From Scolanthus callimorphus (lineage: Eukaryota; Cnidaria; Anthozoa; Actiniaria; Edwardsiidae): DNA of 64,000 nucleotides. Location of the stretch: contig CM066913.1 in the NCBI GenBank assembly GCA_033964015.1, positions 26,872,790 through 26,936,789 on the forward strand. The letters run 5' to 3'. Of this stretch, positions 12,571 through 25,216 are shown piece by piece (position 1 is the first letter of the stretch; every line of letters begins with the position of its first letter). The notes beneath the pieces were generated by a model. It was given only the letters and a program-made list of their open reading frames with translations. It had not been told where the DNA came from and searched no databases. A program made the position numbers and the translations under genes.

Positions 12571-12781
12571 TAATTGTGCCTTGTTTATATGGTGATTGTC
12601 TTGTCTTCTTTTCTAGGGTTTAAGAGCCCTTTTAGGCATGAAATCTAGTGTTGTTATTTCTTGTCTGGCTCCCAACAAACCCTTTTGTGCAACAACAACA
12701 TTGAATTCCATGCTCGAAGGGGCTCTTAAACCGCAGGAAAGAAGACAAGACAATCAACAGCAGATAAACAAGGAGCAATTA
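12571..12781. mobile_element. ~210-bp imperfect hairpin MITE
   Basis: The left arm (TAATTG.GCCTTGTTTAT ... GATTGTCTTGTCTTCTTT ... GTTTAAGAGCCC) is repeated in inverse order at the right. The loop is about 12655-12700. The overlapping ORF 12638-12955 is a shadow of this hairpin and following DNA. Confidence 0.7.
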
Positions 12782-13274
12782 CGACTCAATCTCTTTTCAA
12801 TTGCTGTAGCATTTAACGCAAAGAATGTCCATTTCGTATGGCATTTGGATTGTCCTGTGAGCCTCATGTTTTTTCGCTGGACTCAGGATTTGGATTCGGT
12901 GCAGGATGTGGTGGATTATTTGCTTCAAAACTGTCAATGTTGTGCAGAAAACTGATGTCAAACTCTGGAAAATTCCTGAGGAAAAGTCAAAATATTCTTC
13001 AAGGTACTGTAATAATGAAAGTTATTCAAAGTTTTGTTTTATTGTGATTTTTGTTATCAAGCAAAAGGAGAAAGGGGAGATTCCACACCCAAAAGTGCAG
13101 GAAAATTGTTTTTCTGCTATTATTTTCCTGCAAATTTAATTGCTCAGCGCCTTGTAATACTTAAATCTGATTGGTTAATTTTTTTCTAGTGTAACATTCT
13201 GTAACATTCATTCTTCTGGCTAAGATAAAGATGCGATTCGGCTCCAGATAATGTGATTCGTGCTCAAATCGCAC

Positions 13275-13375
13275 TGCTGAGAGCCAATCAAATTTCAGGA
13301 TTTGCTAGTGATTTCAAAATGGATATAATAAACACTGTTATTATAACTCACTATCATAAATTTGATTGGCCGAGA
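13275..13375. repeat. Small inverted repeat (~100 bp)
   Basis: GAGAGCCAATCAAATTT at the left and AAATTTGATTGGCCGAGAGC at the right pair as short terminal repeats. Confidence 0.5.
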
Positions 13376-13405
13376 GCAAACAATCAATTAGAACTCTATG
13401 TCACA

Positions 13406-13470
13406 TGAACTTGACATGCTAAATAAATACGATATCTGCAGTGGATATTGCATTTAGCATGTCAAGTTCA
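13406..13470. repeat. Hairpin with perfect 18-bp arms
   Basis: TGAACTTGACATGCTAAA pairs with TTTAGCATGTCAAGTTCA around a 29-bp loop that itself contains ATATC/GATAT. Confidence 0.85.
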
Positions 13471-14248
13471 AAGTCTGCATGTTCCCAAGCCCCTCATCCA
13501 TGTCTTCATTTTCAATTTGAACAAATCCATTTTGGCATTGTATCAATTGGTATTTTTTTTAAGTATAATAAAACAATTGTTGAATACAGTTTTCGCATGA
13601 CATCATGAGTTAGCAAAACCTCATGCCTGTGTTATCTGCCTCAGCCTTCGAAAAGGATATAAATTATTCCTTTTTTGATGCTGATGTGAGGTATTTTGTT
13701 TTATTTTCCTGACTCTTGCACTGAAGTAGGAACTTAGTAATATAGAATTTGGTCTATTGGTCCTGTTTTTGAGGTTTTTGGAGGGGCATGATTGTTGGCT
13801 GACGCTCAAGCAATAAGCACTATTAAATTAGGAAAATTTTACCAGAGTTGCATGTGGCATTTCATTTAGAGGAGAATATCTCAAAAACACCTACACATCT
13901 CATCGTTTTCTTAAAGAGATTTTACATGTAAATGTATTTTTTAAAAACAACACTTTACAAACGTCTTATTCTCAATGCCATTATACTTATTTTATCAATA
14001 AAAAATAGAAAAAAAAGGAAAGTTGGACAAAAAGCTTGTGTCTATGTGTACTTGAAAATTTGTTTACCTGAGATAAACAAATGTAAAATAAAATTATTTT
14101 CAACCACTATAGTTTTGGTGGGGTGTTACAGAACGTGCAAATTAGATAACTGAGTGAAAATGTTGTAAAATTGTAGGTACTACAGGGTCACCTTTTCCAG
14201 TGATTGGCCAGATGGTCAGTGAAGTTGTGTGTATTATTGTCGCCGTGT

Positions 14249-15093
14249 GAGTTCCGCTTTTAGGCAGTGTCTAAATCTATATATTAACAATTTTATTTTG
14301 TACTCTCTTTGCTACCCCTGAATTGGCATATACAGTGCATAAATAGAGTGGGAGCCACAATTTGAAGCAAAACAATTGTAATACCAACTCAACGATTGCC
14401 TTAAAATATCCATCATCCCCCAAATTGCAACAAGAAGCTTGAGAGTTCAATATTTGATTTTTTTTTTCCATTGTAAAGCATGCAGCTAGACCCCTAGCCT
14501 GCATAGCTGCTCTAAAGGGAGGGGACGCAGGCTTCTAGACCCCTGAATATCATTGTAATCACAATGGTGTGGTTCCACGAAATATCCACCCTCCCTCATA
14601 CCCCCATAATGCTTGTCAGGGTTAGCAAAACATGCCAAAATTCTCCCTACTTTTCTTTTCTTTAATCTTTGAGACACCATAACTTTCACACCCTGGGTGT
14701 AGATGGATACATAAGCACCGTTTCTGTACAGTGGGATTTATGATCAATTTAACATGGAAAACCACAATGGTTTCCCACGCTACGAGATTTCTATTTTTGA
14801 AAAGGGCATACTAAATTTCATCATGTTTACAGATTTATTTTTGATGAATTGTAGAATTCAAAAGTGCTGCCTAAGCTTTCCTTCAGATAACCTTGACACC
14901 CTTATCATGCATACTGATTCCATTTATTGTGGATGGAAAATGGATTTGTCCATAGGATTTGTAATTTTGCTATTGTTGTGGCAAGACGGGAAAAGAGTCC
15001 CCCCATTCTCCCCACGCCCTTCCTGATAAAATTTGGTACTGTAGAGCTCAATAAAAGTAATATATAGATTTAGCCACTGGCTAAAAGCGGAGC
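14249..15093. mobile_element. 845-bp element with palindromic termini
   Basis: The ends at 14249-14286 (GAGTTCCGCTTTTAGGCAG) and 15055-15093 (its inverse with changes) are inverted. Each end is itself a small stem-loop (TTTAGSCACTGSCTAAA). The same end motif occurs alone at 16081 and 56820. The interior has no convincing ORF. Confidence 0.6.
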
Positions 15094-17439
15094 TCCTGGT
15101 TACATATTTTTCCATGTGAATGGCAAATTGCAATACTTTATTTGACATGAGTTAATGTGTCATTCCAAAATCTGGGATCCTACCATTAGATTACAAGCAC
15201 AAAACTTATATGTATTTTAGAGCAGGATTGCGTGAGCAAAAACTTGAACAGTCAATAAGACTATTTATTGGGTAAGAAGGAATGGGCAGCAGTCGCAACA
15301 AAAGCTACCCACCCTGGATTTTTTAAATTTGAACCAACCACCCTGCAGTTCCAGTGATTTTATCATGACCACCCTGGAAATTGTGCTTACCCACCCTGGA
15401 ATGTCGTATTTAAGGGTGCCCGCCCTGAAATTTCAAGCTCTACTTCCACCCACAGTGGAATTCTGAGGAATTACCCAACTGCCCAATTGGCATGGGGTGA
15501 GGCACTCCATCGTATGGTAGATGGATATGCTAGGGGGTTTTTTTTGGGAGGCTCCTGAGGTCTGCCATAGGCATGAGGAGGATAGGTAACAGGTAGGTCT
15601 GCCATAGGGTAAAGTTTTTTCTTGTCTCTGATAGGGTATGTATTACAGTATGGCTACCAGCACTTAGTGATAAAGACAGTTTATTTTAGAACCTTTAACA
15701 CATTAGCAAATTTTTTACTTATTTTTCAAGGAATCACTTCCAGAGCCAAACGGGTTACCATGGAAACACTAGTTAGCATATGGGTTTATGAGGTCTTGGT
15801 CATTCTTTGTTGTTACCAAGTTTGAATTGAATCGAAATATCCAAACAGAATTATACATAAAACATTGTTTGGCCTCTTTGCCCAAGTCTTGTTGTGACGT
15901 CATTTTTTGCTAATTTGCATTAGTACAAATCTTGAGTATCAAAAAAGCTATGAACCAAAAGAGCTATGAACACGAAAAAAAATTCTTTCGTATTTTGAAT
16001 GTGCAATCAAATAAGCCATTAAAATTTCAGCCTTGAGTTGCACTTTAACCAAACCTATTATACAATGGCTGACTGCATTTAATATATAGATTTAGGCACT
16101 GCCTAAAAGCGGAACTCCAATGTTTATACCTCTTACAGAACGACTAATTCTTATACAATGCAATAATATCATAGCAAATTTCTGACAATAATTGCCCCAT
16201 TTCACTATGACGTCATAACAAAACACTCTATTGTTTTTGCGCTATGAGTCATGGTCGCCAGAGGGGACAGCAGCATTTAGAAATGATCAAAACTAGACTA
16301 TAATGGACTATAATTGATAAGCCAGTTGGCTAAGGCAAGTAACGTTTCTGAGCTACTTGTCCTGATGGGACTAGTGATCAAAAAAGTCAAGGTCGAGCAC
16401 TCACTCATACCAGTTGGGTGGGGGTGCTTGTTGGACAAATAGAATTTGAAGAGCTGTGTATTGTGGACATGTATTTTAACCCCAGAGAAACATAACTTCC
16501 CATTACAGAATCCTAGAAATCTGGCAAAACCTAAACATCTGAAGATTTTTTTTTCCTTGGAAAGAGTTGCTTAATAATACTGAGTTTCCTAACTACCCCT
16601 AACAGAATCCTAGTCAGAAAAGTCAGAAAAAAAACCCCTTAAAAATCTGTACTGTAGTATAAAAATCATAATCATAATCGTGTTTCCAAAAAATATCCTT
16701 ACCCCCTCTATGTAATTTCCAAAGAAAAAACAGTATTTGTATAGAAAAGATCAGGTAAATTGACAGCATTTTCAATCCCTTCGTAGGAGGGGATGGATAA
16801 TATGGAACCAGACATTTCCAGAAAATATCCCCCCACAAAGAAGGGTGTTGAGAGGAGACCCCCTCCCCTCATCCCTCCAAAGAAAGTAAATTGACTCCCC
16901 ACCCTCACCCCTCTGGGATTTCCAATGTCCTTCCATGACCTACGGATGGAAAACGGGAGACAAAGCAGGTCATTCAAGGTGTTAGAAAAAAAATAAGGAA
17001 CTGAATGGAAGAGCAATTTTATCCTACCCAACTATATGAACTCTTCCATACCATAGAAATCAAAACCAAAATCAATTTATGTCAAATTGGCCCCCTTGGA
17101 TGAATCACAAGAATAATGTTACTAAAATTAATAGAAAATATCCGAAAACATAGCAAAATTTTGTATGGGTGACCAAAACAGAACAAGAACAACTATAACT
17201 TTGCAAAATCACTCCATCATGACAAGCCTTCGAACCCCCTCTTTGAACAAATAAGTGAAATTAAACAATCAAAATTAGGCAAAAATTAATGTACTTTTTT
17301 ATTGGAGTTTTGCCAATGTAAATCATTATTTCTTACAGTTCCAAATAAAAAATATATCTAAGTATATCTCCTTGTAGGGGGATTTACTGGAACTCCAGTG
17401 AGCAATGGTTTAAATCCAGTTTTAAGCCTTGTTCTGGTA
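15094..17439. other. No gene; low-complexity and short tandem motifs
   Basis: At 15305-15470 a CCACCCTGGAA-type motif is repeated about every 40 bp. At 16081-16118 there is a solo copy of the TTTAGGCACTGCCTAAA stem-loop motif. The ORFs at 16623-17031 (minus) are proline/glycine-poor chance frames across C-rich tracts. Confidence 0.4.
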
Positions 17440-17872
17440 GGGAGCATTCATTATTTATGCCAGGGGGTGGGCTGGCAAGATTTTTCATTCAGCCCCCAAA
17501 AAACTTGACCCCCCTCAAAGTATCAATAAAAACCTCAAAACCCCTTTAGGCAATTTTTATAATAATGATAACCCCCTCCCCCCTTTAGATGAGGAAGAAA
17601 TGTTGGGACATCTAGATACCACGTTGACAACAACCAGTATTTTTAAGACATTTCCTGATGCGTGCATAAACAGTTTGTTGTAATTTTACAGGTGTGTAAC
17701 CTCTTGTATCCATATGTTAAATTTACGTCATTGCTGCCATAAAACGTATAAGATGAATCCTCACAGTTGTTTTCATATTTTCTGGTGACCCTCTACTTGA
17801 ACGTGCCAAATTTAACATGGTCCCCCTTAATAATTGCCAGCCCACCCCCTGGCATAAATAATGAATGCTCCC
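17440..17872. mobile_element. 433-bp Harbinger-like MITE
   Basis: Inverted ends GGGAGCATTCATTATTTATG and complement, about 40 bp each. The right flank is TTA, while the left flank is GTA, a likely decayed TTA target duplication. GG-type ends with 3-bp TTA duplications are typical of PIF/Harbinger. The interior is C-rich and non-coding. Confidence 0.65.
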
Positions 17873-18137
17873 TTAAAGTAAAAGTAAACGAAAAACTACC
17901 AACAGAAAAATGAGCATAGCCCCCTTACCCACTATAAGGTGAGATCCTGCTTTGGAATAACATATCAAAATAGTTCTGTTGAAAAAGTGTCGACTTTCTC
18001 CAACTTCCTTATAAGGAAATATCTGCATACCATATTTGGAATTCCAGTAAGTTTTTCAATATTTCTATTGGCCTAGGAAACTTAAAACTCAACCAGAACT
18101 CAGATACACTCGAGAAAGGATGATATGCACATTTTCC

Positions 18138-18542
18138 CGGGGAGGGGGGGGGGGGGGGTGCTCGTCGGGAAAATTGATTTTGACCCTAAGGGATAGCAAA
18201 ATGGGTGTGGCAAACAACAAATTTACCCCTAAAAGAAAGCAAATTTGGCGTGGCGACTGCCAATTTACCCATAAAAGATAACAAATTTGGCAGGTCAAAA
18301 CAAATAAAGGCGAAATTTTAGGTCTTTTAGGGTTTCAACCAAGTTTCCTTTGTAAATATCGGTTCTAGTGTCAGTACCAATATATTTCTGGGCAAGGATT
18401 GGTCTGAGACTCCCCTTAGGAATAAGTTTGATTTTAAACACCCCTAAGAGATAGCACGTCTGTTAATTTTATACCCTAAGGGATAGGACGACCACCCCCG
18501 TCTGAAAATATGGGGAGTCCCCCCCCCCCCCCCCCCCCGGGC
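18138..18542. mobile_element. Element with G/C-run ends and possible 10-bp duplication
   Basis: It starts with CGGGGA plus a long G run and ends with a long C run plus GGGC. CACATTTTCC stands directly on both sides (18128-18137 and 18543-18552). Inside, CCCTAA(G/A)(A/G)GATAG blocks repeat several times. A 9-10-bp duplication would suit a MULE-like element, but class is not established. Confidence 0.5.
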
Positions 18543-19801
18543 CACATTTTCCACTGTGTTTTTCATGGTCAAGAACCTGGAAACAAGGCAGTCAAGACAC
18601 CACAGGAAGCTTGGTTCGATGTCTAAAAAGGAGGCATGTTTGAATCACAATACTGATAAAGTACAAATTCATGGTCTAGTTAAAAGTATAAGTACAAATA
18701 ATCACAAAGTGTTTTGAAATTTTGCTTTTTTGCACTTGGGATTTCAGAATTATGCGAACACCAAAAAGGAAAGAGTTTGAGTAGGCTATACTTTTCAGTT
18801 GATATGTTGCATTCATTTTTTTTGTTACAAGATTGAAAAAATACTTCTGGAAAGGTGGTATGTTTATATGAACCAAGCCACATTCCAGGGTTTTTTCACA
18901 GTGCTTATTGCAAATGGAGTCTAGAGTTACAGGGGGGGTAAGCTGATGCCCTGGTAAAAGTCTTGGCTACCTTCTTGCACCTTGTGTTGCAATTCATGTG
19001 TGAACCAGCCCTAGCATCAGCACCTGAGAACTAAAAAAAATCAAAGTCAAACGGGACACCTACAGCTAAGTAGCCTTAGTCAGTAAAAGAAATTTACAGG
19101 CTCGGAGGGCTGGATCATCAAATACCATAACTGCTTAAAGTACCTTTAAAGTCCTTGAAACAGCATTTAAAATTCCACAGAGTGTGGTGACAAATCTTAA
19201 CCTAAGTCTGAATTCTAAGATTCCAGACCTCTAGCAAGAAAATCAGAAAACATTCATTTCATGGAATCTCAAAGGCCAAGGACGTCAAACCAGGGACTTT
19301 AAAAATCTGGAGATTGTCTTGAAATGGCTAAATTTCTTGAAATATTCCCGGGAGAAATACAGTAAATGTATGGCAGTCATCTTGAATTTTTGCTGGGAAA
19401 CGAAGCGAAAAATATTGAGACGCCTGGCAAAACCGGGAGGGTTGACGTTCCTGTAAGACCCATGCAAGAAAAAAGAAAGATGATAGTATCTTTTGCATAA
19501 TATCATATTCCAGGTAGAAGTAAATAAGAAAATGTGCACAGGCATTCCCCCCTGCCCCTTTGGAGTCAGATTGGCTGTTTGGTTTTACCAGGGTTTTACC
19601 CTGCTTGCGGGGAAAAAAGTCCAGACCCAAATGATTTTTTCTTAATTGTCCGTAGGTGGTTATAGAACTTTGTTTCTTTAGAATTAGCTTGTAGAAATGA
19701 GATATACAAGCTAAATTGGCATATAAAATGCACAGTGAATAAAAGCATCTTGGCAAACTGAAAGACAAACGTGTTTTCACTGTTTTAAAGTATTTACTGT
19801 T

Positions 19802-20862
19802 GTAATAACATTTTTTGTCAACAGAGATCAGGCCGAGACATTTTCTTTATTTGAAGGCAGCTTGTTAGGAAATGTGAGCGATTTTTCTCCCACGCTCTAT
19901 AAATGCAAAGTTAGCTTGTAGCAAATGTCCAGGGGTTAGGGGATTTTTTTTATGTATCAGTCAATTCCAGCGGGGACCATCCCCCCCCCCCCCCCCCTGG
20001 GACACCGTGGGGCATTTGCGCACCCCTGCCTTCCCTGGGGTGGGGAATTTTGAGATTTTGCTGGTCCCAGGGTTGGGAATTGTTTTTCCCCGGGGGAGGG
20101 GTGTGGGGAATTTCGGTTTTCTAATCTCAAGCGCTTCGGGTTTTGCGAACTACAACACCAGTTACAATAACTATCGTTTGGCAGTTACAAAGTCCCAGTT
20201 ACAGAAAATAACGCCACATATAATATAAATGCAGAGCATGGTTTCGCAATTTCGTCTCAGTGGAAAAACATAAAAATGAATTGACACTATAAAAGAGTTC
20301 CAATTTAGCAAAAAGTCAAGTAACATAACTGTCAAATAGTTGCTCTGCAAATAGAATAAAGGTAAATTTCGCATTGAGAGATTCCGGAGACAATTTGCAG
20401 AAATGGCTATAACGGCGAATGGCCTAGGAATGTCTACCGATATTGTACTAATACCTTAGTTTCACTTCTTTATTTCTATTTTGTCTCACTTTCAGTGAAG
20501 TAAGAACTCGTTCAAAGACGAGAAAACTAAAGTACATTTACTGAAACAAATTATAAATGCTCAGACAGTATAAATGGAGTTGAAGTTTTTGCTGTGAAGC
20601 TTTGTCATGCAGAGTCGATGGAATCCTACCGTCTTTTTCTCGTCCCGGGGGTGGGGAATTTTCAGTTTTATTTTTAGAAATGACCAAAATCCCGGGGGTT
20701 GCATGGTAGCGCTGGAATTGACTGATACATTATTGCCAAAGCTTGTTGTGCCTGGGAACTTTGTTATGCATGTGAGCAGAGAAAATCCCTTGCATTTTCT
20801 AGCAAACTGCCTAATAAATAAAATGTCTTAGCCTGATCTCTGTTGACAAAAAATGACATTAC
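19802..20862. mobile_element. Palindromic element split by another MITE
   Basis: ACATTTTTTGTCAACAGAGA at about 19808 is inverted at about 20835-20857. The arms continue for roughly 130 bp (19802-19950 against 20731-20862). The centre is occupied by the 19952-20730 element. Confidence 0.6.
19952..20730. mobile_element. 779-bp MITE with perfect 20-bp TIRs
   Basis: ATGTATCAGTCAATTCCAGC at the left and its exact complement at the right. Internal GGGGTGGGGAATTTT blocks repeat near both ends, and a C run lies at 19981. Inserted in the centre of the 19802-20862 palindrome. Confidence 0.8.
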
Positions 20863-21996
20863 CAGAGGATTAAAAGAGTGGAAAATGCTTTTGTCTTTCA
20901 GCTGGCTGTGATGCTGGCTTTATTATCATGATACAATGTTACAGTCAATCATTATTGATTTCTGTCTATGATTTCAAGCCAATGCAAACCCCTTTTCAGC
21001 AAAAACGTTTTCACCAAAACACATGTAGTCTCATCCACAAAGCCAAGCTTCAAATATTGAGTTCAAGTCTAATTTCCAATAGTCAAATTAAAGAGAGTTG
21101 CAGGGACTGAAACATGACAGGGGACTGAAACATGATTCCAATGTGTATTTACAATTATCTTATTGCAAGTACAGGAAATATGAAGTATAGATATAGTATT
21201 TTAAATATGATATCCTAGAGATTCATGTGTTGCATTTTCAATGGAGAACATGCGCCCTACAAGCGAAGAGATGAGCAAAGCACTCAACTTTGGAACTAAG
21301 TATTCTTACTTGAAAACTTACCTGAATATCGTATCTTTTCTTCTTGAAGGAATCTTGATGCCAAAGCATTTCTGTCGTTAGAAACTTATTCAGCTCCAAG
21401 GATGTCCTTGAGAAGCGAGTCGTACATTGTTCTTTCCATGTAAAAATATTGAGTTTTCTCCTAACAGTATTACAGTTCGAGCGACATGTTTTCTTTTCTT
21501 GAACAAGCCAACTGCAAAGGCTGGCTAAATTCCGTGAGAATTCCGTGTCTATGCCAATTAAATTTATTCCGTGCTTGAGCTGTAACAAAGCTGCAAATTA
21601 TTGTCCTTGTTTTTGCAATCTAAAATGATTCATAGCTTGATTTTAAACCTCTTAACTTAATTTCTTTCTGGTATGATCCGGCTGAACTGAACCACTTTAT
21701 CGATTACTCATCCTTCCCTGATCCCAGTCCATTCTGCCAGCAACCAAAGACAGGTAACCCAAAGGCTTCATGTATCTTTTCCGAACATCCCCGAAAGTTC
21801 TTTCAAAGTTTTGTGGCCAATAACAATGATACAAGCTACAAGAAACTGCAGATGGCGGACGAAATCTTGACTTGCACAAGGGCCGCCTAACCAAATTGAA
21901 TATCGTAACCCATGGCAACACACCATGTACGCACTCAGAAATAAGCCGACGGTACACCAGCGGCTGTCCAACGGAAAATACAACCACTCGAATACA
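20863..21996. other. No gene recognised
   Basis: Minus-strand ORFs at 21238-21588 and 21697-21987 have no recognisable domain. The first contains a CAG|GTAAGT donor-like site on the minus strand (about 21323), but no matching exon was found. A GGGACTGAAACATGA doublet lies at 21103-21135. Confidence 0.35.
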
Positions 21997-22129
21997 GCTC
22001 GATGGGTTACTTTTATTTTATTTTTTTTAATTTTTTTTTCACATTTTTATTTATTTATTTTTTTCACACATTAGCCTATGGGGCTCCACAGGAGTTCCGC
22101 TATAAACCGCACCAGGGCTGAGGACCTCC

Positions 22130-22410
22130 CTTAAAAAGACCCCTCCCCTGGAACTTCCACTCGTGAAACCGACCCCCACCCCTGGAATTTCCACTCATGA
22201 AACCGACCCCCTCCCCTTGAATTTCCAACCCCATAAATGACCCCCACCCCTGGAATTTCCATTTTTCTGGCAAAATACCCCTGGGAAATCTCTTTTTGAA
22301 TAAAATGTCCCTGGAAAATCACCTTTTTTACTCCTCCCCCTTGGAATTTCCAGTCTCCAGACACACCCCCTCTCCTGGAATTTTCAGAGTTTAATACAGC
22401 CCCCCTGGAA
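22130..22410. repeat. Degenerate minisatellite, ~35-45-bp units
   Basis: CCCCTGGAATTTCCA-type blocks recur about seven times with ACCGACCCCC-like spacers. This creates a glycine-rich false ORF on the minus strand. Confidence 0.7.
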
Positions 22411-22557
22411 AATTGTCCATAGGTCCTCAACCTCCCTGGTTCGGTTTAACAATGCAATCAGCCAATGAGTAAGACAAGAAGTTTATATTTCATGCTTAAA
22501 AAAATCATGAATAGTTTATAAGAACAATACAATAGAAACACAATAAGAATCACAGGA

Positions 22558-23828
22558 CCGTAGCATCCCGAGGGAGGGGGGCTCCCCCTATTTTTGGGGT
22601 GCAGGTACTTGTCACACCTTTCAGGGTTCAAAATCAGGCCTCTGGAAAAATTAGAAAACTTGCAAAAAAAAATTCCAGATAGGTACCCATTAGAGGTCCA
22701 TTCTAGCAAATCAATCAAATTACACTTGTTAGGGACCGTTCATTTTTTATCAGGGAGGGGGCTGGTGGAAATGAGGGGGTACCCTGTATTTTTTGGTTGG
22801 CCCCCCTTTCATGTCCGTATTTTTTAGGTGCCCCCCAAAATCCAATGTATTTTTTCTGGTGCCTCCCCCCCCCCCCCCTCTATTATAAATGCTTGCCCTG
22901 TAAGGTAGACTCTTGCCTAAGTGATGCAGTCTCATTCTTCTTAAAGTTTTTCTTACTTCTGTCAAAGCTAAGGAACCGATCCCCCCTCAGAACTATTAAA
23001 CGTTTTCGTGACACCCACCTCAGGTCCTAGTAGAAAAGATTTTACATAAAGAGGGGGTCACATAATTCTTTCGTTGCGGCCAACTTTTGATAACCGCATT
23101 TCATCAAGCCTCAGTAAAAGGGTAAATGAAGGTTTTTTGTGTATAGTCTGTCAGGAGCCCAGAAAGCTCCTAGTGAAGGGATCCTGAGCCTTTAGGTAAT
23201 ATTTTTCATGCGCGCCGCAAATGAAGAAATTATTATTATTCATGTGCGTGAAGCGCAGCCCAAATGACGAATTTCTATGCTTGTTGTAAGTAAACGTTGA
23301 ACTCACGCTTATACCTGTGGGGTGTTCTTTCGTACGTAGACTGCCCGGCAGGCCTATCAGTGCAGGGCATTTTTGAGAGGGTTTATTTGTTCTTATCAAA
23401 AAGTAAAAGAGCATATTAGATGTTAAATTCGTCATACGCGCGAAGCGTGCCGAAATTTTTATTAAGTATTTAGTGAAATCAGAAACATATAAGCGAGTTG
23501 AAACATGTAACAAACATATTGCATGCTGTAAAAAATACAAACTTTTCGTTTCCTCCCTGTTATGTGCTTGTATTTTATTGGGTGACCCCCCCCCCCCCCC
23601 TCATTTCCACCAGCCCCCTCTCCCTGATAAAAAATGAACGGTCCCTTAGTTGCCTGAATTTCAGACGTATTCTCCCTCGTAAAAAATATATGTCTTGCTG
23701 ATACCTTTTTAGGAGCCCAAGTCAACTAAGCGATGCCATGTATGGAACCTTTTAGGGATGAAATTGAAAGTTCCTGACAAGCACCCCTGCCCCAAAAATA
23801 GGGGAGTTCCCCCTGGGCATACTGTAGC
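22558..23828. mobile_element. Outer inverted-repeat element hosting a Harbinger-like MITE
   Basis: The left arm (CTCCCCCTATTTTTGGGG ... TACTTGTCA) at 22558-22640 is inverted at about 23735-23828. The middle is largely the nested 22732-23645 element. Confidence 0.6.
22732..23645. mobile_element. 914-bp Harbinger-like MITE
   Basis: GGGACCGTTCATTTTTTATC at the left and its exact complement at the right (about 50-bp TIRs extending through a GGGGGCTGGTGGAAATGAG block), flanked by TTA on both sides (22729-22731 and 23646-23648). The interior ORFs are short and unrecognised. End type and TTA duplication match PIF/Harbinger. Confidence 0.8.
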
Positions 23829-24830
23829 ATGTTGTAAATCTGATACAGCCACTAGTGGTTGTAGCTAATTTGCATAGCAACTTTAATGAAACATATCAAG
23901 TTTCACTTCCAATTGTTTTAAAACAGACGACACTAGAAGGGAGGATGTCTTCTCCATTTTTTTAAGTAGTTTAAAACATTTGCAACAATTAACAACTATT
24001 TATAGTAAAAATACACTGTATAGCGGCTTTCACATAACTGCTGTGAAAACAATTCATGAGTAATTCATTATCCTATCAAATGCATAGAAATTCAACAATT
24101 AACCAATCACAGAGCGAGAGGTGATTCACAATCTCTCTTTTTGTCAGCAATTTAATTAGACGTATAATTGTGTAATTATTTTCTCTACACAATCTGATTG
24201 GTATAAGGATCAAAGACCATGCTCTTGACCAATCACAACCCAAACCAATCACAATTAGCAAGTTATTTGTAATTACTCATGACAGTCATGTGGAAACTGC
24301 TCTAATTATGTTTTACTTGTGTCATGGTATGGTCTTTCCGAAAGCCGCCTCTGGCAAAAGCCACCTCTGGCTGCTGTTGTCACTGAAATTTAAAGAAAAT
24401 AACCAATAAGTCTGATGAGCCTCGAAGACAAAACCTGCTTATCAAAACTATGGGCCCGCTTCATGCGCAACGAAAGAAAAGTGTGATCCCCCTCGACTAC
24501 CTGTAAAATGCCTTCTACTATGTCGAAACTAATTATTTTTTTTATATTTAACATATAAGAATACGATTGCATTTGTAAAAGGAACAGCCCTGGAATAGGT
24601 CTGCACACCACAGAGCAATATTATTCACCATCTACAGAGCAATATTATTAATTAAATGACTAGAAACCGCTACTAGTATCTTTAAACATGGGGAAATTCG
24701 GTAAGACAAAAAAAAATCATGTGAAAAATACAGAAAAAATTCCTGCAAAGCCATGGCTTGCTAAAAAAACATTCCTACACAAATTCTAACCAGGAAAAAC
24801 ATCCTGCATAACCAAAAACCTCCTACCTAC
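23829..24830. other. No gene recognised
   Basis: AT-rich DNA. Short inverted CCAATCACA-type words at 24100-24255 suggest a worn inverted repeat. Confidence 0.4.
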
Positions 24831-25216
24831 CCCCCCCCCCCCCCCCTAAAATTTCTGATGGTCCATCCCTTTTAAACTACAGTCTATGAATTATTGTGTC
24901 TATGTTTAGCAAAATTTACATCTATGTTGTGCAAAATGTATACATTTCCATGACTTCAGTTCCCATGCCTGACACTATCGGACAGAGAAACAATGAATCC
25001 AACAGTAAATTAAAAGTAAAATGTCCCCCCCCCCCCCCTAAAATTTCTGATGGTCCATCCCTTTTAAACTACAGTCTATGAATTATTGTGTCTATGTTGA
25101 GCAAAATTTACATCTATGTTGTGCAAAATGTATACATTTCCATGACTTCAGTTCCCATGCCTGACACTATCGGACAGAGAAACAATGAATCCAACAGTAA
25201 ATTAAAAGTAAAATGT
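24831..25216. repeat. Tandem duplication, 192-bp period, C-tract junction
   Basis: Two near-identical 178-bp copies (24847-25024 and 25039-25216) are each preceded by a C run. They differ at very few positions, so the duplication is recent. Confidence 0.9.

Larger units (their letters stand above)
11023..22102. repeat. Inverted pair of ~100-bp ends enclosing 11 kb
   Basis: The left end 11023-11119 starts TAGCGGAACTC, passes GGAGCCCCATAGGCTAATGT and ends GTAACCCATCGAGC. The right end 21997-22102 is its reverse complement with small indels. They may be the terminal repeats of one large element or two solo ends facing each other. No transposase ORF is visible between them. Confidence 0.5.

Noticed and set aside
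19328..19780. 150-codon minus-strand ORF
   Set aside because: No recognisable motif; lies in unremarkable DNA between repeats.
24410..24450. Possible hammerhead ribozyme core (CTGATGAG, then a small stem, then CAAAAC)
   Set aside because: The GAAA core is not intact (CAAAAC) and there is no room for helix III before the CTTATC that pairs with the upstream ATAAG. At best it is a decayed relic.
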